A stretch of DNA of 64,000 bases from Thalassospira sp. MCCC 1A01428 (GTDB taxonomy: Bacteria > Pseudomonadota > Alphaproteobacteria > Rhodospirillales > Thalassospiraceae). The DNA is taken from positions 248,001-312,000 of the forward strand of contig NZ_JFJZ01000001.1 in assembly GCF_002115825.1 (NCBI RefSeq), given 5' to 3'. Made by a program: the position numbers and the translations under genes. Positions 51,895 through 61,188 of the stretch are shown here, piece by piece (position 1 is the first letter of the stretch; every line of letters starts with the position of its first letter). The notes below the pieces were generated by a model. The model was not told the DNA's origin and made no database searches. It worked only from the letters and a program-made list of their open reading frames with translations.

Positions 51895-52548
51895 TTGACG
51901 TGGTTTTTCATTTCCATTTTTGCGTTTCTGGCCGGTCATATGGTGCCGGGTTTGTTTCGTCGTGCGTTGGTTGCCCGGTTGGGGGCGACCCTATATGTGT
52001 TGGTTTTTTCGCTGGTTTCAATGGCCCTTCTTGCATGGGTGATCTGGGCGGAATTACAGGCCGATTATATTCCCCTTTGGCCCTATGATCCGCGCGAACA
52101 TTGGGTTCCGATCCTTGCGATGCTGCCGGTTTGCGTTCTTTGGGTGGCGGCTGTGCGCCAGCCCTGTCCGCTTTCTATCGGGCGTGCTCGCGGGTATGAC
52201 CCCGATCATCCGGGGATCAATCGTTTTACCCGGCATCCGTTGTTGCTGGGTGTTTTGATCTGGGGGACGGCGCATATGGTGCCAAATGGTCATTTGGCAG
52301 CAATAATATTTTTTGGTGGAAGTGCGCTTTTTGCCCTGCTGGGCATGAGCCGGATGGAGAAAATGCGCCTTCGCCAGCTTGGCCCGGACGAGTTTGCCCG
52401 TATTTCTGCCGGGACTCGGCGGTTTGACTGGCGTGCATTGTTAAATGGTGCGTTGGACTGGCGCGACGTGATCGGTGGCATCATATTGTATGGTGCGATC
52501 CTTTGGCTGCATCCGCTTGTCCTGGGGCGTGATCCTCTGGCCTTTTAG
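51895..52548 (+). CDS. NnrU-family membrane protein
   Basis: A 217-residue polytopic membrane protein with about six hydrophobic helices and the NnrU-typical GRARGYDPDHPGINRFTRHPLLLG stretch, read in parts. NnrU relatives accompany nitric-oxide reduction or carotenoid steps and resemble isoprenylcysteine methyltransferase-like folds. The start is TTG at 51895, supported by GAGGTG upstream. Substrate unknown. Confidence 0.85.
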   Translation: MTWFFISIFAFLAGHMVPGLFRRALVARLGATLYVLVFSLVSMALLAWVIWAELQADYIPLWPYDPREHWVPILAMLPVCVLWVAAVRQPCPLSIGRARGYDPDHPGINRFTRHPLLLGVLIWGTAHMVPNGHLAAIIFFGGSALFALLGMSRMEKMRLRQLGPDEFARISAGTRRFDWRALLNGALDWRDVIGGIILYGAILWLHPLVLGRDPLAF

Positions 52549-52696
52549 CCGGGCCTGTTTCTTAATTATCGCAAGCGGCCTTGCTCTGATCCGGGCAGGT
52601 TGTGATAGGGTATGGCAAAACAACAGTGCCATGCCCGTTGCTGCGTGTTTTAGTTTGTGCCGGTTGCGTACCGGTCAGGTTATTTTGCGAGGTGCC

Positions 52697-53164
52697 ATGA
52701 CCTCTATTGAACTTGCATCCATGTTATCGCGGTTTGCCGAAATTGAAGGGCGCCATCCCCGCATTTTGATTGCAGCCGCATCGCATGATGAAGAACGGTT
52801 GTTAAAATCGGTGGCAACCCTGTTTGCCGATGGCGGGTTTGACGTTGATATTGCCCCGCCCATTTCTGATGAAATATCGATTGCCCGACAGGTGATTGAC
52901 TGTGATGCCGATATTCTGGCTCTTATTCGCCTGAAAGCCGAAGGCGATGACCGGGTGCGGGTGGCCGATCTTATTTCGTCGCTGGATGCCCAGGGCGCAC
53001 AGCATGTGCAGTTTGGCATTATCGGTAATCCCGATGATCCGGCCCGCGATACGGTGGATTTTGTCTTTGATGCCGCCCACTTTGCCACTGGTGATATCGG
53101 CGGATTGATGCGGTTTTTGTTGCTGATTGAAGAAAATCGAATGGGCACAGGCGGGCCAGCATAA
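52697..53164 (+). CDS. Methylmalonyl-CoA-mutase-like B12-fold protein lacking the His ligand
   Basis: A 155-residue single-domain protein close in layout to the cobalamin-binding domain of methylmalonyl-CoA mutase. PRILIA at residues 21-26 and FADGGFDVDIAPP (about 43-55) match the family. The DxHxxG cobalamin motif is replaced by SHDEERLL, with no His at the ligand position and a one-residue deletion. It therefore probably does not bind B12 base-off, and may be a structural or regulatory relative. GAGGTG supports the 52697 ATG. Confidence 0.7.
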   Translation: MTSIELASMLSRFAEIEGRHPRILIAAASHDEERLLKSVATLFADGGFDVDIAPPISDEISIARQVIDCDADILALIRLKAEGDDRVRVADLISSLDAQGAQHVQFGIIGNPDDPARDTVDFVFDAAHFATGDIGGLMRFLLLIEENRMGTGGPA

Positions 53165-53335
53165 ACCTGAGAGGCCACAAAAAGGTGCATTTTGGGATTA
53201 ATACATAAACTCCGATGATTTTTTGTCGCCATTGCGGCATGATGGTGGGCCGGGATGCACAATGTGTGCGCTATTTTCCGAACCAGTATGGATCGGTCCC
53301 GGTTGGCGTCAGGTAGATGTGCGAAGGGAATTGCA

Positions 53336-53923
53336 ATGGGAATGCTTAAGGAAACGCTATTGCGCGTTTTTGTTGGCAAAAGCGGACGCGAAGCGTTACG
53401 TGCCTATCAGGATGCCCAGGCGTTGCCTGTTGATCCATTGTCTGCCCGGCCCGGGTCAGGCCCCGGCGGGGCGGTGAGTGGCGCAGCAAGCCGTGCGGCT
53501 GCCAGTGCTGCCTATGGGGGCAGTGCGGGGGCGACGGGCCGTGGACAAACCCCTGTTGCCCAGGCGCAGCAAGCCCAACAGGCGCGCCGCATTGCCGATC
53601 GTGCCCTTGCCCATGAAGCCGAAGGCATGACCGCCGACGAGGCCCGCGCCCAGGCCCTGGCCGAAACATTGCTGGAATCGCAAAATCCATCATCCGAGAT
53701 TTTGGCGGCATTAAGTGCAGCAGATAACAAACTGGGACAGGAAAAAAGCCGGTATGCCAAGGCCGGGCAGGCACCCGGCCGCGAAAAGCTGATTTCCGAT
53801 GCACTTAACACCATGCGCAGCAAGCAGGCCGACCTGGATGCCCTTGACCCTGATGCCCGGATGAAGCTGACCCTGATGGCGCTAAGCGCCTTTGGTATGG
53901 GGAATGACAAGGCCGAACATTAA
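53336..53923 (+). CDS. Hypothetical Ala/Gln-rich protein
   Basis: A 195-residue protein not recognised. It has a short N-terminal amphipathic part (MGMLKETLLRVFVGKSGREALRAY) and an Ala/Gly low-complexity linker (about 40-85). A Gln/Ala helical region and an acidic C-terminal helical part (NTMRSKQADLDALDPDARMKLTL) follow. No membrane segment or signal. GAAGGGAA precedes the ATG. Function unknown. Confidence 0.6.
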   Translation: MGMLKETLLRVFVGKSGREALRAYQDAQALPVDPLSARPGSGPGGAVSGAASRAAASAAYGGSAGATGRGQTPVAQAQQAQQARRIADRALAHEAEGMTADEARAQALAETLLESQNPSSEILAALSAADNKLGQEKSRYAKAGQAPGREKLISDALNTMRSKQADLDALDPDARMKLTLMALSAFGMGNDKAEH

Positions 53924-53925
53924 TA

Positions 53926-53947
53926 AAATCCATTTTTGGATTTTACG
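53926..53947 (+). terminator. Weak hairpin after the Ala/Gln-rich gene
   Basis: TAAAATCCA-TTTT-TGGATTTTA is a 9-bp A/T-rich stem starting three bases after the stop. The T-rich right arm could act as a weak terminator. The following 185 bases (53948-54132) show nothing else. Confidence 0.4.
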
Positions 53948-54132
53948 GCAGCCGAAGAGGTAGCCGGAATAACGTGGTGCCATTTATTATCCTGTGTCGG
54001 AATGGTATTTCAGTCGGTCACATCAATGCGCGATCACAGCTTTCCTGAGCCTGTTTACACGACCTGATAGGCTTGTATGCGGTTAAATACACGAACCATT
54101 GCCTATTGCTGTATTGGTGGGCTGATTAGGGT

Positions 54133-55002
54133 TTATCGTGCGATATCGCGATGCAGGCCGATGGTCAGTTCGGCGTAATCGGGTTCGTTATCGGGGGTAA
54201 TAGCCCCGTGGCGAATGAGAAAATCGATAATCACCAGCGCGCAGTTGAATTTAAAGTCAAACCCGGTGCGGACCATTTCGGCGACCTCGGACAGGGGCAT
54301 TAGTTCAAAATGGCTGACTTCGCCATCTACGGGCCGGGGGATAAAATCAAGCGGCAATTCCAGATCGTAATTAACCATGACGTCGGGCTTGATACCCTTT
54401 TCGGTTTCGTGGACGTAGGAAACCGTGCCAACGGCAACCATGTTATGTGTCAGGTTTTCGGGTATATTCGCTTCTTCGGCACATTCCTTGATCATGTTCT
54501 GGCGAAAGCTGTAACCGGTGGGCTGGCCGCCTGCGACCATGTTATCAAGCTGGCCGGGATAGGTTGGCTTGGATTGCGACCGGTGGGCAATCCACATGTG
54601 GATACCATCCTCCTTGCGAACATATCCGTTTAAATGAACGCCCCACGACCGAAACCCGAAATAGGACATGGCCGAACGGTCCATGACGCAGAGCGGGGCA
54701 TCGTTAAGGGTGGGGCGAACGTCAAATTTTTCGCCGTGCAGGCTTTTGATCATGCCGTCGCGGTGCAAATCGGCAATCAGGGCGGCAAAGGCCTGGCTGC
54801 GAGAATCGTGGCTGGCAATTTCCGGGGCAAGATGAAGCCCGTCATTGGCATGATTGCGCAACACATGCCGGGCCGGATGGGCCAGCAGGGCATTGGCAAA
54901 GGCCGGGCGAGTACCCCCAATCACACGTCCATCCATGCAGAAGGGAACATATTGTTCCGGCTTTGCGCTGTTGCAGGCGTGGATATGGTCGATAAAAGCC
55001 AT
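54133..55002 (-). CDS. NUDIX hydrolase with DUF4743 N-terminus
   Basis: A 289-residue two-domain protein. The N-terminal DUF4743 region (about 1-115) precedes a NUDIX domain with MVAGGQPTGYSFRQNMIKECAEEANI, read in parts: a Nudix box GGx...KECAEEANI with a degenerate first Glu. The YGFRSWGVHLNGYV type strand is typical of thiamine-pyrophosphokinase-associated Nudix relatives. It may hydrolyse oxidised thiamine diphosphates, as some fungal and plant relatives do. I start at MAFIDHI (55002). Confidence 0.85.
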   Translation of the reverse strand: MAFIDHIHACNSAKPEQYVPFCMDGRVIGGTRPAFANALLAHPARHVLRNHANDGLHLAPEIASHDSRSQAFAALIADLHRDGMIKSLHGEKFDVRPTLNDAPLCVMDRSAMSYFGFRSWGVHLNGYVRKEDGIHMWIAHRSQSKPTYPGQLDNMVAGGQPTGYSFRQNMIKECAEEANIPENLTHNMVAVGTVSYVHETEKGIKPDVMVNYDLELPLDFIPRPVDGEVSHFELMPLSEVAEMVRTGFDFKFNCALVIIDFLIRHGAITPDNEPDYAELTIGLHRDIAR

Positions 55003-55209
55003 CAGGGCTGCTCCGCGTAAAAGGCAAACCGGCAATGCCGATGCGCCCGTCGGGGCACGTGAACAGTGTTAGCGCACATTCTTTTATGGGTGCAATGGTG
55101 CAATCAAGGATGTGCCCACCTTTTCAGGTGCCCCGGCAATATTGTCCCGGATGTTGTTGCGCGGAACAAAGGGTGCAGATGCTTTCGCGGCCGTTTGTGG
55201 GGCTGGCTG

Positions 55210-55536
55210 TTATGCCCCGATTGCTGAACTGGAATAGCCCTTTTCCGATGTCAGCACAGTTTGCACATTGGCAATCTGGCGCAGACAGCGGGCAATATGG
55301 TCGGCAATGCGGGTTTCAAGATGCCTGATCTGGATATCGATTTGCAGTTCTTCGTTGCCGTGGCGGTCACTGGCAACAATCGAATGCCAGCTTGTCGGGA
55401 TCAGGTTGCGTTTGGCAAACAGTTCCAGCACACGCGGCATAACGTCCGGCTCTGCTACAGCATGAACCGCAAAACAATGAACAGATTTAAAGTCGGAAGA
55501 CAGCGCATCCTGCGCCAAAAGGGCATGATTGGTCAT
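55210..55536 (-). CDS. ACT-domain protein (IlvN-like)
   Basis: A 108-residue protein with a beta-alpha-beta ACT fold: FAVHAVAEPDVMPRVLELFAKRNLIPTSWHS resembles acetolactate-synthase regulatory subunits. There is no catalytic-subunit gene next to it, so it may be an orphan amino-acid sensor. Starts at 55536 or 55548 (MWIVM...) are both possible; neither has a clear ribosome site. Confidence 0.65.
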   Translation of the reverse strand: MTNHALLAQDALSSDFKSVHCFAVHAVAEPDVMPRVLELFAKRNLIPTSWHSIVASDRHGNEELQIDIQIRHLETRIADHIARCLRQIANVQTVLTSEKGYSSSAIGA

Positions 55537-55739
55537 GACGATCCACATACATTTACTTCAATCCAGATAAAACGACTAACGTCCCGGGGTCCTTAGACCA
55601 CCGGGCGAATAATTCGCGTAATCTGCAAAAAAGGAATGTGGTGTTGGGTCATGCTTGTTCTGAAATGCACCGCAATCGGCAGTGCCGAAGGCAGAGAAGA
55701 TGGGGAACATTCCCCGGTAATGATGAAGCTGTCAATCCA

Positions 55740-55862
55740 TCAAAGGATGAGGAGCGAAGCGATCAGGGCAACAATGGTCCCGGCAAACAGGATTTCCATC
55801 GAGCGGGCGATTTGCTGGTCGCGAGCAATGGCGATAGCAGCGGCTTTGCGTTTGTTCATCAT
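55740..55862 (-). CDS. Small 40-residue membrane protein
   Basis: A short frame preceded by ACGGAGAAAA (good ribosome site) and starting with two Mets (55862 or 55859). A basic N-terminus (MNKRKAAAIAIARDQQ) leads to one transmembrane helix near residues 24-40, ending TGA. It sits alone in the 644-base gap between the ACT and M23 peptidase genes. The rest of that gap shows no other gene. Confidence 0.55.
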   Translation of the reverse strand: MMNKRKAAAIAIARDQQIARSMEILFAGTIVALIASLLIL

Positions 55863-56192
55863 TTTTCTCCGTCTTAAGACAGGGCGTATGCACTGTTTAG
55901 TGCACCAAAGAAATATAGGCAGGCATCGGCCCAGGTTACAAGTGCTGTGCAGTCAAAAACGTCAAAAAACCTTCAACCTGGTGGAATAGATAAGGTTTTC
56001 TGCGGGTTTGCGACACGAAATTTATTAATCTTAACCCCAATTAAACACGATAGGCCGGTTTTTGTTCCGGTTTCGGGCGAGGATTCGCACCAGAAGGACA
56101 ATTTTGAATCAGACGAAAGGCACTGTTTTCTGTTTTTTCGGGCGATTCCCGATGCCGGTTTGTTAACCGCTTTGCCCGCTTGGCACGCAAGG

Positions 56193-57221
56193 TCAGGGAA
56201 TGTGTAATTCGGTTGCGCCAATTTCGACCGGAGATTTGCCATCCCGTGCAAACAGGATGCGGCCCTGATAGGTGCCGCTACGCCATTGATCACCCGGGCG
56301 GTCCGCATTGACGTAAAACCATTTGGCGCGCGGACCATTGTCGTTGGGTAGCTTGATGGTGAAATCGCGACTGCCGTTAAAGCCGCGCGGCCCGGTGACA
56401 TTAAGTGTGATGACATCGCCGTCATTTACCCCGATCAGATACCCCCAAAAATACAGCGCCGGGCTGGTAGCGGGCAGGGTGTCGCCGCGGTCATAGCCGC
56501 GTTTGATGTCGGTGGCATTGGGGCGGCCCGATGAGAAACCCAGCGCATACAGGTGAACCGGGCGATAGGTCATTTGCGCGCTGGCTTCGGGGGTCCAAAG
56601 GACAGACTGGCTGGTCGCGCAATTTTCCGTGCCGGCGTCGGCCATATTGGTGCCGCTAAACGGGTCGATCAACTGGTCGTTCTGGCGCAGGTTGAAATGC
56701 AGATGCGGGAAGGTGGCCTGGCCGGACATACCGATCAGGCCAATGGTTTGGCCCCGGGTTACATGGTCGCCCTTGCGCACGGCAATGGAACCGCGCCGCA
56801 TGTGGCAATACTGGCTTTGCCAGCCATCTTCATGGTCGATCAGAATGCCGTTGCCACATTCAATGCCGCTAAGCGCATCCTTGTTCAGGCGTCCGGCGTC
56901 GATATCCTCGACTCCGTCGCGGGTTGCACTGACAACGCCATCGGCAACAGAAAGTACGGCAACGCCACTGATCATGGCTTCTTCGTCGGGAATGGCAAAG
57001 TCGGTGCCACGGTGGCCGTCATAGGTGCTGGTGCCACAGGCAAAATCGCGAATGCCCGGCCCGGCATCGTGGTCAACATAATGGACGATATCGCATTCGC
57101 CATAGGGGCAATCCACCGGCAAATCAAAGGGCGGCCCATCGGCGCGTGCCGGTGCCGCATACAGCGCCCCCGCCAGAATGCCGATGGCACACATTGCGGA
57201 AAACACTATTTTGTGACCCAT
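56193..57221 (-). CDS. Secreted M23-family metallopeptidase
   Basis: A 342-residue exported protein. A signal peptide (1-27, ending ARA) precedes an M23/LytM domain with the HRGTDFA ligand pair (HxxxD) and HLHFN (HxH) in the FPHLHFN segment (about 75-175). The C-terminal ~130 residues are a beta-rich domain with GPRGFNGSRDF. It probably cleaves peptidoglycan cross-links or modulates an amidase. Cysteines flank the catalytic region, so disulfides are likely. I start at MGHKIV (57221). Confidence 0.88.
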   Translation of the reverse strand: MGHKIVFSAMCAIGILAGALYAAPARADGPPFDLPVDCPYGECDIVHYVDHDAGPGIRDFACGTSTYDGHRGTDFAIPDEEAMISGVAVLSVADGVVSATRDGVEDIDAGRLNKDALSGIECGNGILIDHEDGWQSQYCHMRRGSIAVRKGDHVTRGQTIGLIGMSGQATFPHLHFNLRQNDQLIDPFSGTNMADAGTENCATSQSVLWTPEASAQMTYRPVHLYALGFSSGRPNATDIKRGYDRGDTLPATSPALYFWGYLIGVNDGDVITLNVTGPRGFNGSRDFTIKLPNDNGPRAKWFYVNADRPGDQWRSGTYQGRILFARDGKSPVEIGATELHIP

Positions 57222-57421
57222 AAAGGTCTCCTTGCTGATTGCCTTGTACCGGGGAAACAATATTGTGGCTGCAACACCCCCATGCGCAGCCAAGCGGCAT
57301 TTTTTCAGGCCTGCGCGACAGGCAATTTATTATGCCCGGCGCATTATCGCCTGATCTGTCATATGTATACGTGCCGTCATGACAGTTCAAACCCATTTTA
57401 CACAGGAATTTCATCAGGGCC

Positions 57422-58282
57422 ATGGATCAAACTGTGCTTTTTCGTCTGGCTGTTTTTGCCGTGTTGCTGCTGATAATGGCAGGGTGGGAATTTTTGTTGC
57501 CTTATCGCACCGGGGCCGGGCAAAGCCGGGGCCGGCGCTGGTTGACCAATTTTTCGCTGATGATTTGTGGCGCAGCCCTTAGCCGGTTTACCATCGGGGC
57601 GGCCATGATTATTGCGGCATCCTATGCGCAAGGGCGCGGCTGGGGCCTGTTGCCAATGCTGGGTTTGCCCGCCCCTGTGGCGGTGGTGCTGGCGGTTATC
57701 GGGCTTGATTGCGCGGTGTATTGGCAACACCGGTTTACCCATATGTTTGATGTGCTGTGGCGGTTTCACCGGGTGCATCATGTCGACCCGGGCTTCGATG
57801 TTTCAACAGCGGTGCGGTTTCATCCCCTCGAAATTGCGGTATCAGCCGCTTACAAGGCCGCTTTTGTGGTTGTTTTGGGAGCCGATGCGTGGGCGGTAGT
57901 AATTTATGAAACCCTGCTAAGCAGTTTTGCCCTGTTTAACCATGGCAATGTGCATTTGCCCCGCCTGATTGACCAAACCTTGCGCGGGCTTTTTGTGACG
58001 CCCGATATGCATCGTATTCATCATTCGGCAGTAATGGTGGAAACCAACAGCAATTATGGAAATATCCTGTCGCTGTGGGATCGTATCTTTGCCAGCTATA
58101 CTGATAAATCGCGTGAAAACGACCGCGAGATGACGATTGGCCTGAATGAATTTCGTGATCGCGAAAGCCAGTCGCTGGTGGGCAGTTTATGGTTGCCGTT
58201 TCGCAGTAAGCCGCGGCACCCGGCATCCCCGGCCGCGACAGCCGGGGATATTGGCGATAAACAGCAAAGAAAAGACAGGTAA
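57422..58282 (+). CDS. Sterol-desaturase-family (fatty-acid hydroxylase-like) enzyme
   Basis: A 286-residue membrane protein of the di-iron hydroxylase superfamily. The His clusters HRFTH, HRVHH, HGNVH and HRIHHS are spaced as expected; the hydrophobic helices are at about 6-25, 45-65, 72-95 and 140-165. Such enzymes hydroxylate or desaturate lipids. It starts one base overlapping no other gene, and the methyltransferase gene is convergent, ten bases past its stop. Confidence 0.87.
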   Translation: MDQTVLFRLAVFAVLLLIMAGWEFLLPYRTGAGQSRGRRWLTNFSLMICGAALSRFTIGAAMIIAASYAQGRGWGLLPMLGLPAPVAVVLAVIGLDCAVYWQHRFTHMFDVLWRFHRVHHVDPGFDVSTAVRFHPLEIAVSAAYKAAFVVVLGADAWAVVIYETLLSSFALFNHGNVHLPRLIDQTLRGLFVTPDMHRIHHSAVMVETNSNYGNILSLWDRIFASYTDKSRENDREMTIGLNEFRDRESQSLVGSLWLPFRSKPRHPASPAATAGDIGDKQQRKDR

Positions 58283-58291
58283 TGCGGGGTT

Positions 58292-59086
58292 TCAGGCTGT
58301 GCCGGCAAGCCCGCGCACGGCCAATGCCGATGCCACCAATGAGCGCTTGCCATCATTGCCGCCACTGATATAGGCGCGGCGCACGGCGGATTGCAGGCTG
58401 TGGGCGGCTTCGGCATCAAGGGATGTGAAAAATTCGCGGATCAGGCTGTGGCTGCCCAGAAGCGATTGCCAGTAATCGTTGAAATCAAGAAAATCCATGC
58501 GGATTGATAAGGTGGCGGTGCCTATTTCGGTTAACCCGGCATCGGCCCATAAATCCAGCAGGGCATCTTCATTTTCGTAGGGGACGTTAAAAATACGGGC
58601 GCGCAGGGCTTCGCCTTCGCCGTCAAACAAAATGGCGGCAGCATCAAGAAACAGGCGCAAAAAGGCCAAACCACCGGACCGGTCCCAAACCGTTGCGGCA
58701 ATAACCCCGCCGGGGCGGGTGACGCGCAACATTTCGCTCAGGGCTTTTTCCGGTTCAGCCAGATCATTTAGCACCAGTTGCGAAAATGCGGTGTCGAAGC
58801 TGACATTTTCGTAAGGCAGGGCACTGGCATCGCCGGTTTCAAATTTGACATTGGGGGCCGCATGTAACAGGGCCTCGCCCAGATAATCGGGCATAAGGTC
58901 GATGCCGGTAATCGTGGCCGAGGGATAGCGGGTGGCAGCTGCCAGTGTCAGGCTGCCGGTACCGCAACCGACATCCAGCAATGTGCCGCAGGCAGGGGCA
59001 TCGACAAAGGCAAGAAAAGCGCGCGCGAGGCGGCGGCTCCATCTGCCCATGGCGATTTCATAGATGTCGGCGACGGATGAAGTCAT
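58292..59086 (-). CDS. Class I SAM-dependent methyltransferase
   Basis: A 264-residue Rossmann methyltransferase. Motif I is LLDVGCGTGSLTLA (about 37-50), then TGIDLMPDYLG, and VSFDTAFSQLVLNDLAEPEKAL near the catalytic region. The nearest family is Methyltransf_11/25. Substrate unknown. I start at MTSSVADIY (59086). The 333 bases to maoC (59087-59419) are a divergent promoter region in which I see no gene. Confidence 0.85.
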   Translation of the reverse strand: MTSSVADIYEIAMGRWSRRLARAFLAFVDAPACGTLLDVGCGTGSLTLAAATRYPSATITGIDLMPDYLGEALLHAAPNVKFETGDASALPYENVSFDTAFSQLVLNDLAEPEKALSEMLRVTRPGGVIAATVWDRSGGLAFLRLFLDAAAILFDGEGEALRARIFNVPYENEDALLDLWADAGLTEIGTATLSIRMDFLDFNDYWQSLLGSHSLIREFFTSLDAEAAHSLQSAVRRAYISGGNDGKRSLVASALAVRGLAGTA

Positions 59087-59419
59087 GGTTATGTTCCGCA
59101 ATTGACAGGGGCTATGTCAGCAAGGCCTGCTGCATAGGATGCCTTGTGACAAAGACCGGTATTTCGGTGTTGTTTCAATTGTTAATATTGATTGCGCGGT
59201 CAGCCAAAGCAATGGACATTTGCCGATAAGGACGGTGTTGCGTGGGGCAGGCGACGTCACATGCAGGGGGCCAAATAATTGTGCAAAGCAACCAGATAGC
59301 GCGAAGTTTCCTGTGACAGTTCGCCGAAATTTTTAAATTGCCATTGCGAAACGGCAGTTTGGCGATGATACTTTACTTATATTGCAACGCACAAACAAAA
59401 CAGGCAGGGGATCGACAAG

Positions 59420-59857
59420 ATGACAAAACGTGATGGTCTTGAAGGATATTATCTCGAAGATCTGGAAGTTGGCATGGAAGGCAGCTATGCCAAAACCGTG
59501 ACCGAAACCGATATTATTTTGTATGCAGGCGTATCGGGCGATAGCAACCCGGTGCATTTGAACGACGAGTTTGCCAAAACCACCATGTTTGAAGGGCGTA
59601 TTGCCCATGGCATGTTGTCGGCCGGGTTTATTTCAACGGTGCTGGGCACGCGTTTGCCGGGGCCGGGCACCATTTATTTATCGCAAAACCTGCAATTTCG
59701 CGCCCCGGTTCGTATTGGCGATACCGTAACCGCCACGGTTAAAGTACGTGAAATTATTGCCGCGAAAAAACGTATTGTCCTTGAAACTACCTGTACCGTG
59801 GGTGACCGGGTGGTTATTTCGGGCGAGGCAACCGTGATGGTGCCAGCGCGCGGATAA
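59420..59857 (+). CDS. MaoC-family dehydratase
   Basis: A 145-residue single hot-dog-fold enoyl-CoA hydratase-like protein. The hydratase-2 motif is YAGVSGDSNPVHLNDEFA with catalytic Asp and His, followed by GRIAHGMLSAGF. It hydrates short enoyl-CoAs in fatty-acid or polyhydroxyalkanoate routes. The stop codon overlaps a small AAACCG/CGGTTT hairpin (59856-59873). Confidence 0.9.
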   Translation: MTKRDGLEGYYLEDLEVGMEGSYAKTVTETDIILYAGVSGDSNPVHLNDEFAKTTMFEGRIAHGMLSAGFISTVLGTRLPGPGTIYLSQNLQFRAPVRIGDTVTATVKVREIIAAKKRIVLETTCTVGDRVVISGEATVMVPARG

Positions 59858-59888
59858 ACCGCCTGGCCGGTTTTGGGGCCGTTACCAG

Positions 59889-59915
59889 TGTGCGCAGGGA
59901 TGATACCTGCGCACA
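59889..59915 (+). terminator. Hairpin after maoC
   Basis: TGTGCGCAGG-N7-CCTGCGCACA is a perfect 10-bp stem followed by TATTA. It may be a terminator or a REP-like element. The rest of 59916-60110 shows only the ribF upstream region. Confidence 0.6.
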
Positions 59916-60110
59916 TATTACGGTTTTCTGGCGGATCTGGGATGTCTGTGCTGCGAAAATAATGCAACAGCATGGCTGTTTTGCACCATTATAATCAGGA
60001 AAAGGCTTTACGCTTTGGCCTTGGGCGATTTATAGCTGCCTGCCGGGTTTTGCACACAGCAGCCCGTAATGGTATTTCATTTGGCGAGCAACACAGAGAG
60101 ACCGGCATTG

Positions 60111-61088
60111 ATGCGCGTTTTTCGATCGTTTGAAAATTTGCCCATCGATGCGCGTGGCGCCGTTGTTGCAATTGGCAATTTTGATGGTTTGCACCTGGGC
60201 CATCAAACCATTTTGGCCCATGCCCGCAAAATGGCTGCCGAACTGAATGTCCCCCTTGCGATCCTGACGTTCGAACCTCATCCGCGGATGATTTTTCGTG
60301 CGGGCGAACCGCCGTTTCGTTTGACGTCTGCACAGGACCGGGTGGCTGCCGCCGCCGAGCTTGATATTGATCTGTTTTATGAAGTTGAATTTGACCGTGC
60401 CTTTTCGGCCCTGACGGCCGAGGAATTTATTACCAGGGTGCTGGTCGACGGGCTGGGCGCGCGCCATGTGGTTGTTGGCTGGGATTTTTGCTTTGGCAAG
60501 GGGCGGGCCGGCAATGTGGACACCCTGCGTGCGATGGGCGGGAAAAACGGTTTCGGGGTGAGTGCGGTTGACGCCGTAACCCACGATAACGGGATTGTTT
60601 ATTCATCAACGGCCATTCGCCAGGCGTTGCGCGAAGGCCGCCCCGAAGATGCGCGGGTATTGCTGGGGCGCCCCTGGGAAATTGGCGGCATTGTCATTCA
60701 CGGGGATGCCCGCGGGCGGACCATTGGTTTTCCCACGGCCAATGTGGCGTTGGGGCTGCATTTACGGCCCAAATTCGGCGTGTATGCCGTTCGTTTGGGG
60801 CTGGTGGCGCAGGATGGCTCGCATCGTGTGGAATGCTGGATCGACGGAGTCGCCAATATTGGCGTTCGGCCCAGCTTTGGCGGCGATGAAGAAGCCGGGC
60901 TGGAAGCCCACCTGTTTGACTTTGACCGAGACATATATGATCGCGCCGTTCGGGTCCGCCTGATCGGCTTTATTCGTGGCGAACAGAAGTTCGACGGGCT
61001 TGATGCCCTGAAGGCCCAGATTGGCCGTGATGTGAATACGGCCCGTGAAATTCTGGCGGCAAACCCGCCGGTCAATCCCGGGATTTGA
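60111..61088 (+). CDS. ribF: Bifunctional riboflavin kinase / FAD synthetase
   Basis: A 325-residue RibF making FMN and FAD. The N-terminal FAD-synthetase nucleotidyltransferase motif is GNFDGLHLGHQ (about 22-32), and SSTAIRQAL lies in the linker. The C-terminal riboflavin-kinase motif is GRTIGFPTAN (about 202-211), followed by GVYAV. I start at MRVFRSF (60111). It is followed by ileS, the common ribF-ileS order, 100 bases apart. Confidence 0.95.
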   Translation: MRVFRSFENLPIDARGAVVAIGNFDGLHLGHQTILAHARKMAAELNVPLAILTFEPHPRMIFRAGEPPFRLTSAQDRVAAAAELDIDLFYEVEFDRAFSALTAEEFITRVLVDGLGARHVVVGWDFCFGKGRAGNVDTLRAMGGKNGFGVSAVDAVTHDNGIVYSSTAIRQALREGRPEDARVLLGRPWEIGGIVIHGDARGRTIGFPTANVALGLHLRPKFGVYAVRLGLVAQDGSHRVECWIDGVANIGVRPSFGGDEEAGLEAHLFDFDRDIYDRAVRVRLIGFIRGEQKFDGLDALKAQIGRDVNTAREILAANPPVNPGI

Positions 61089-61188
61089 AATTGGTTGCGA
61101 ACCCGCTATGATCCGCGCGCCCCAAAAGGGTGCAGCCCGGATCTGGGTTTGCCTGTGAAATAAAGTGCAAGACGACAGGACTGTCACG

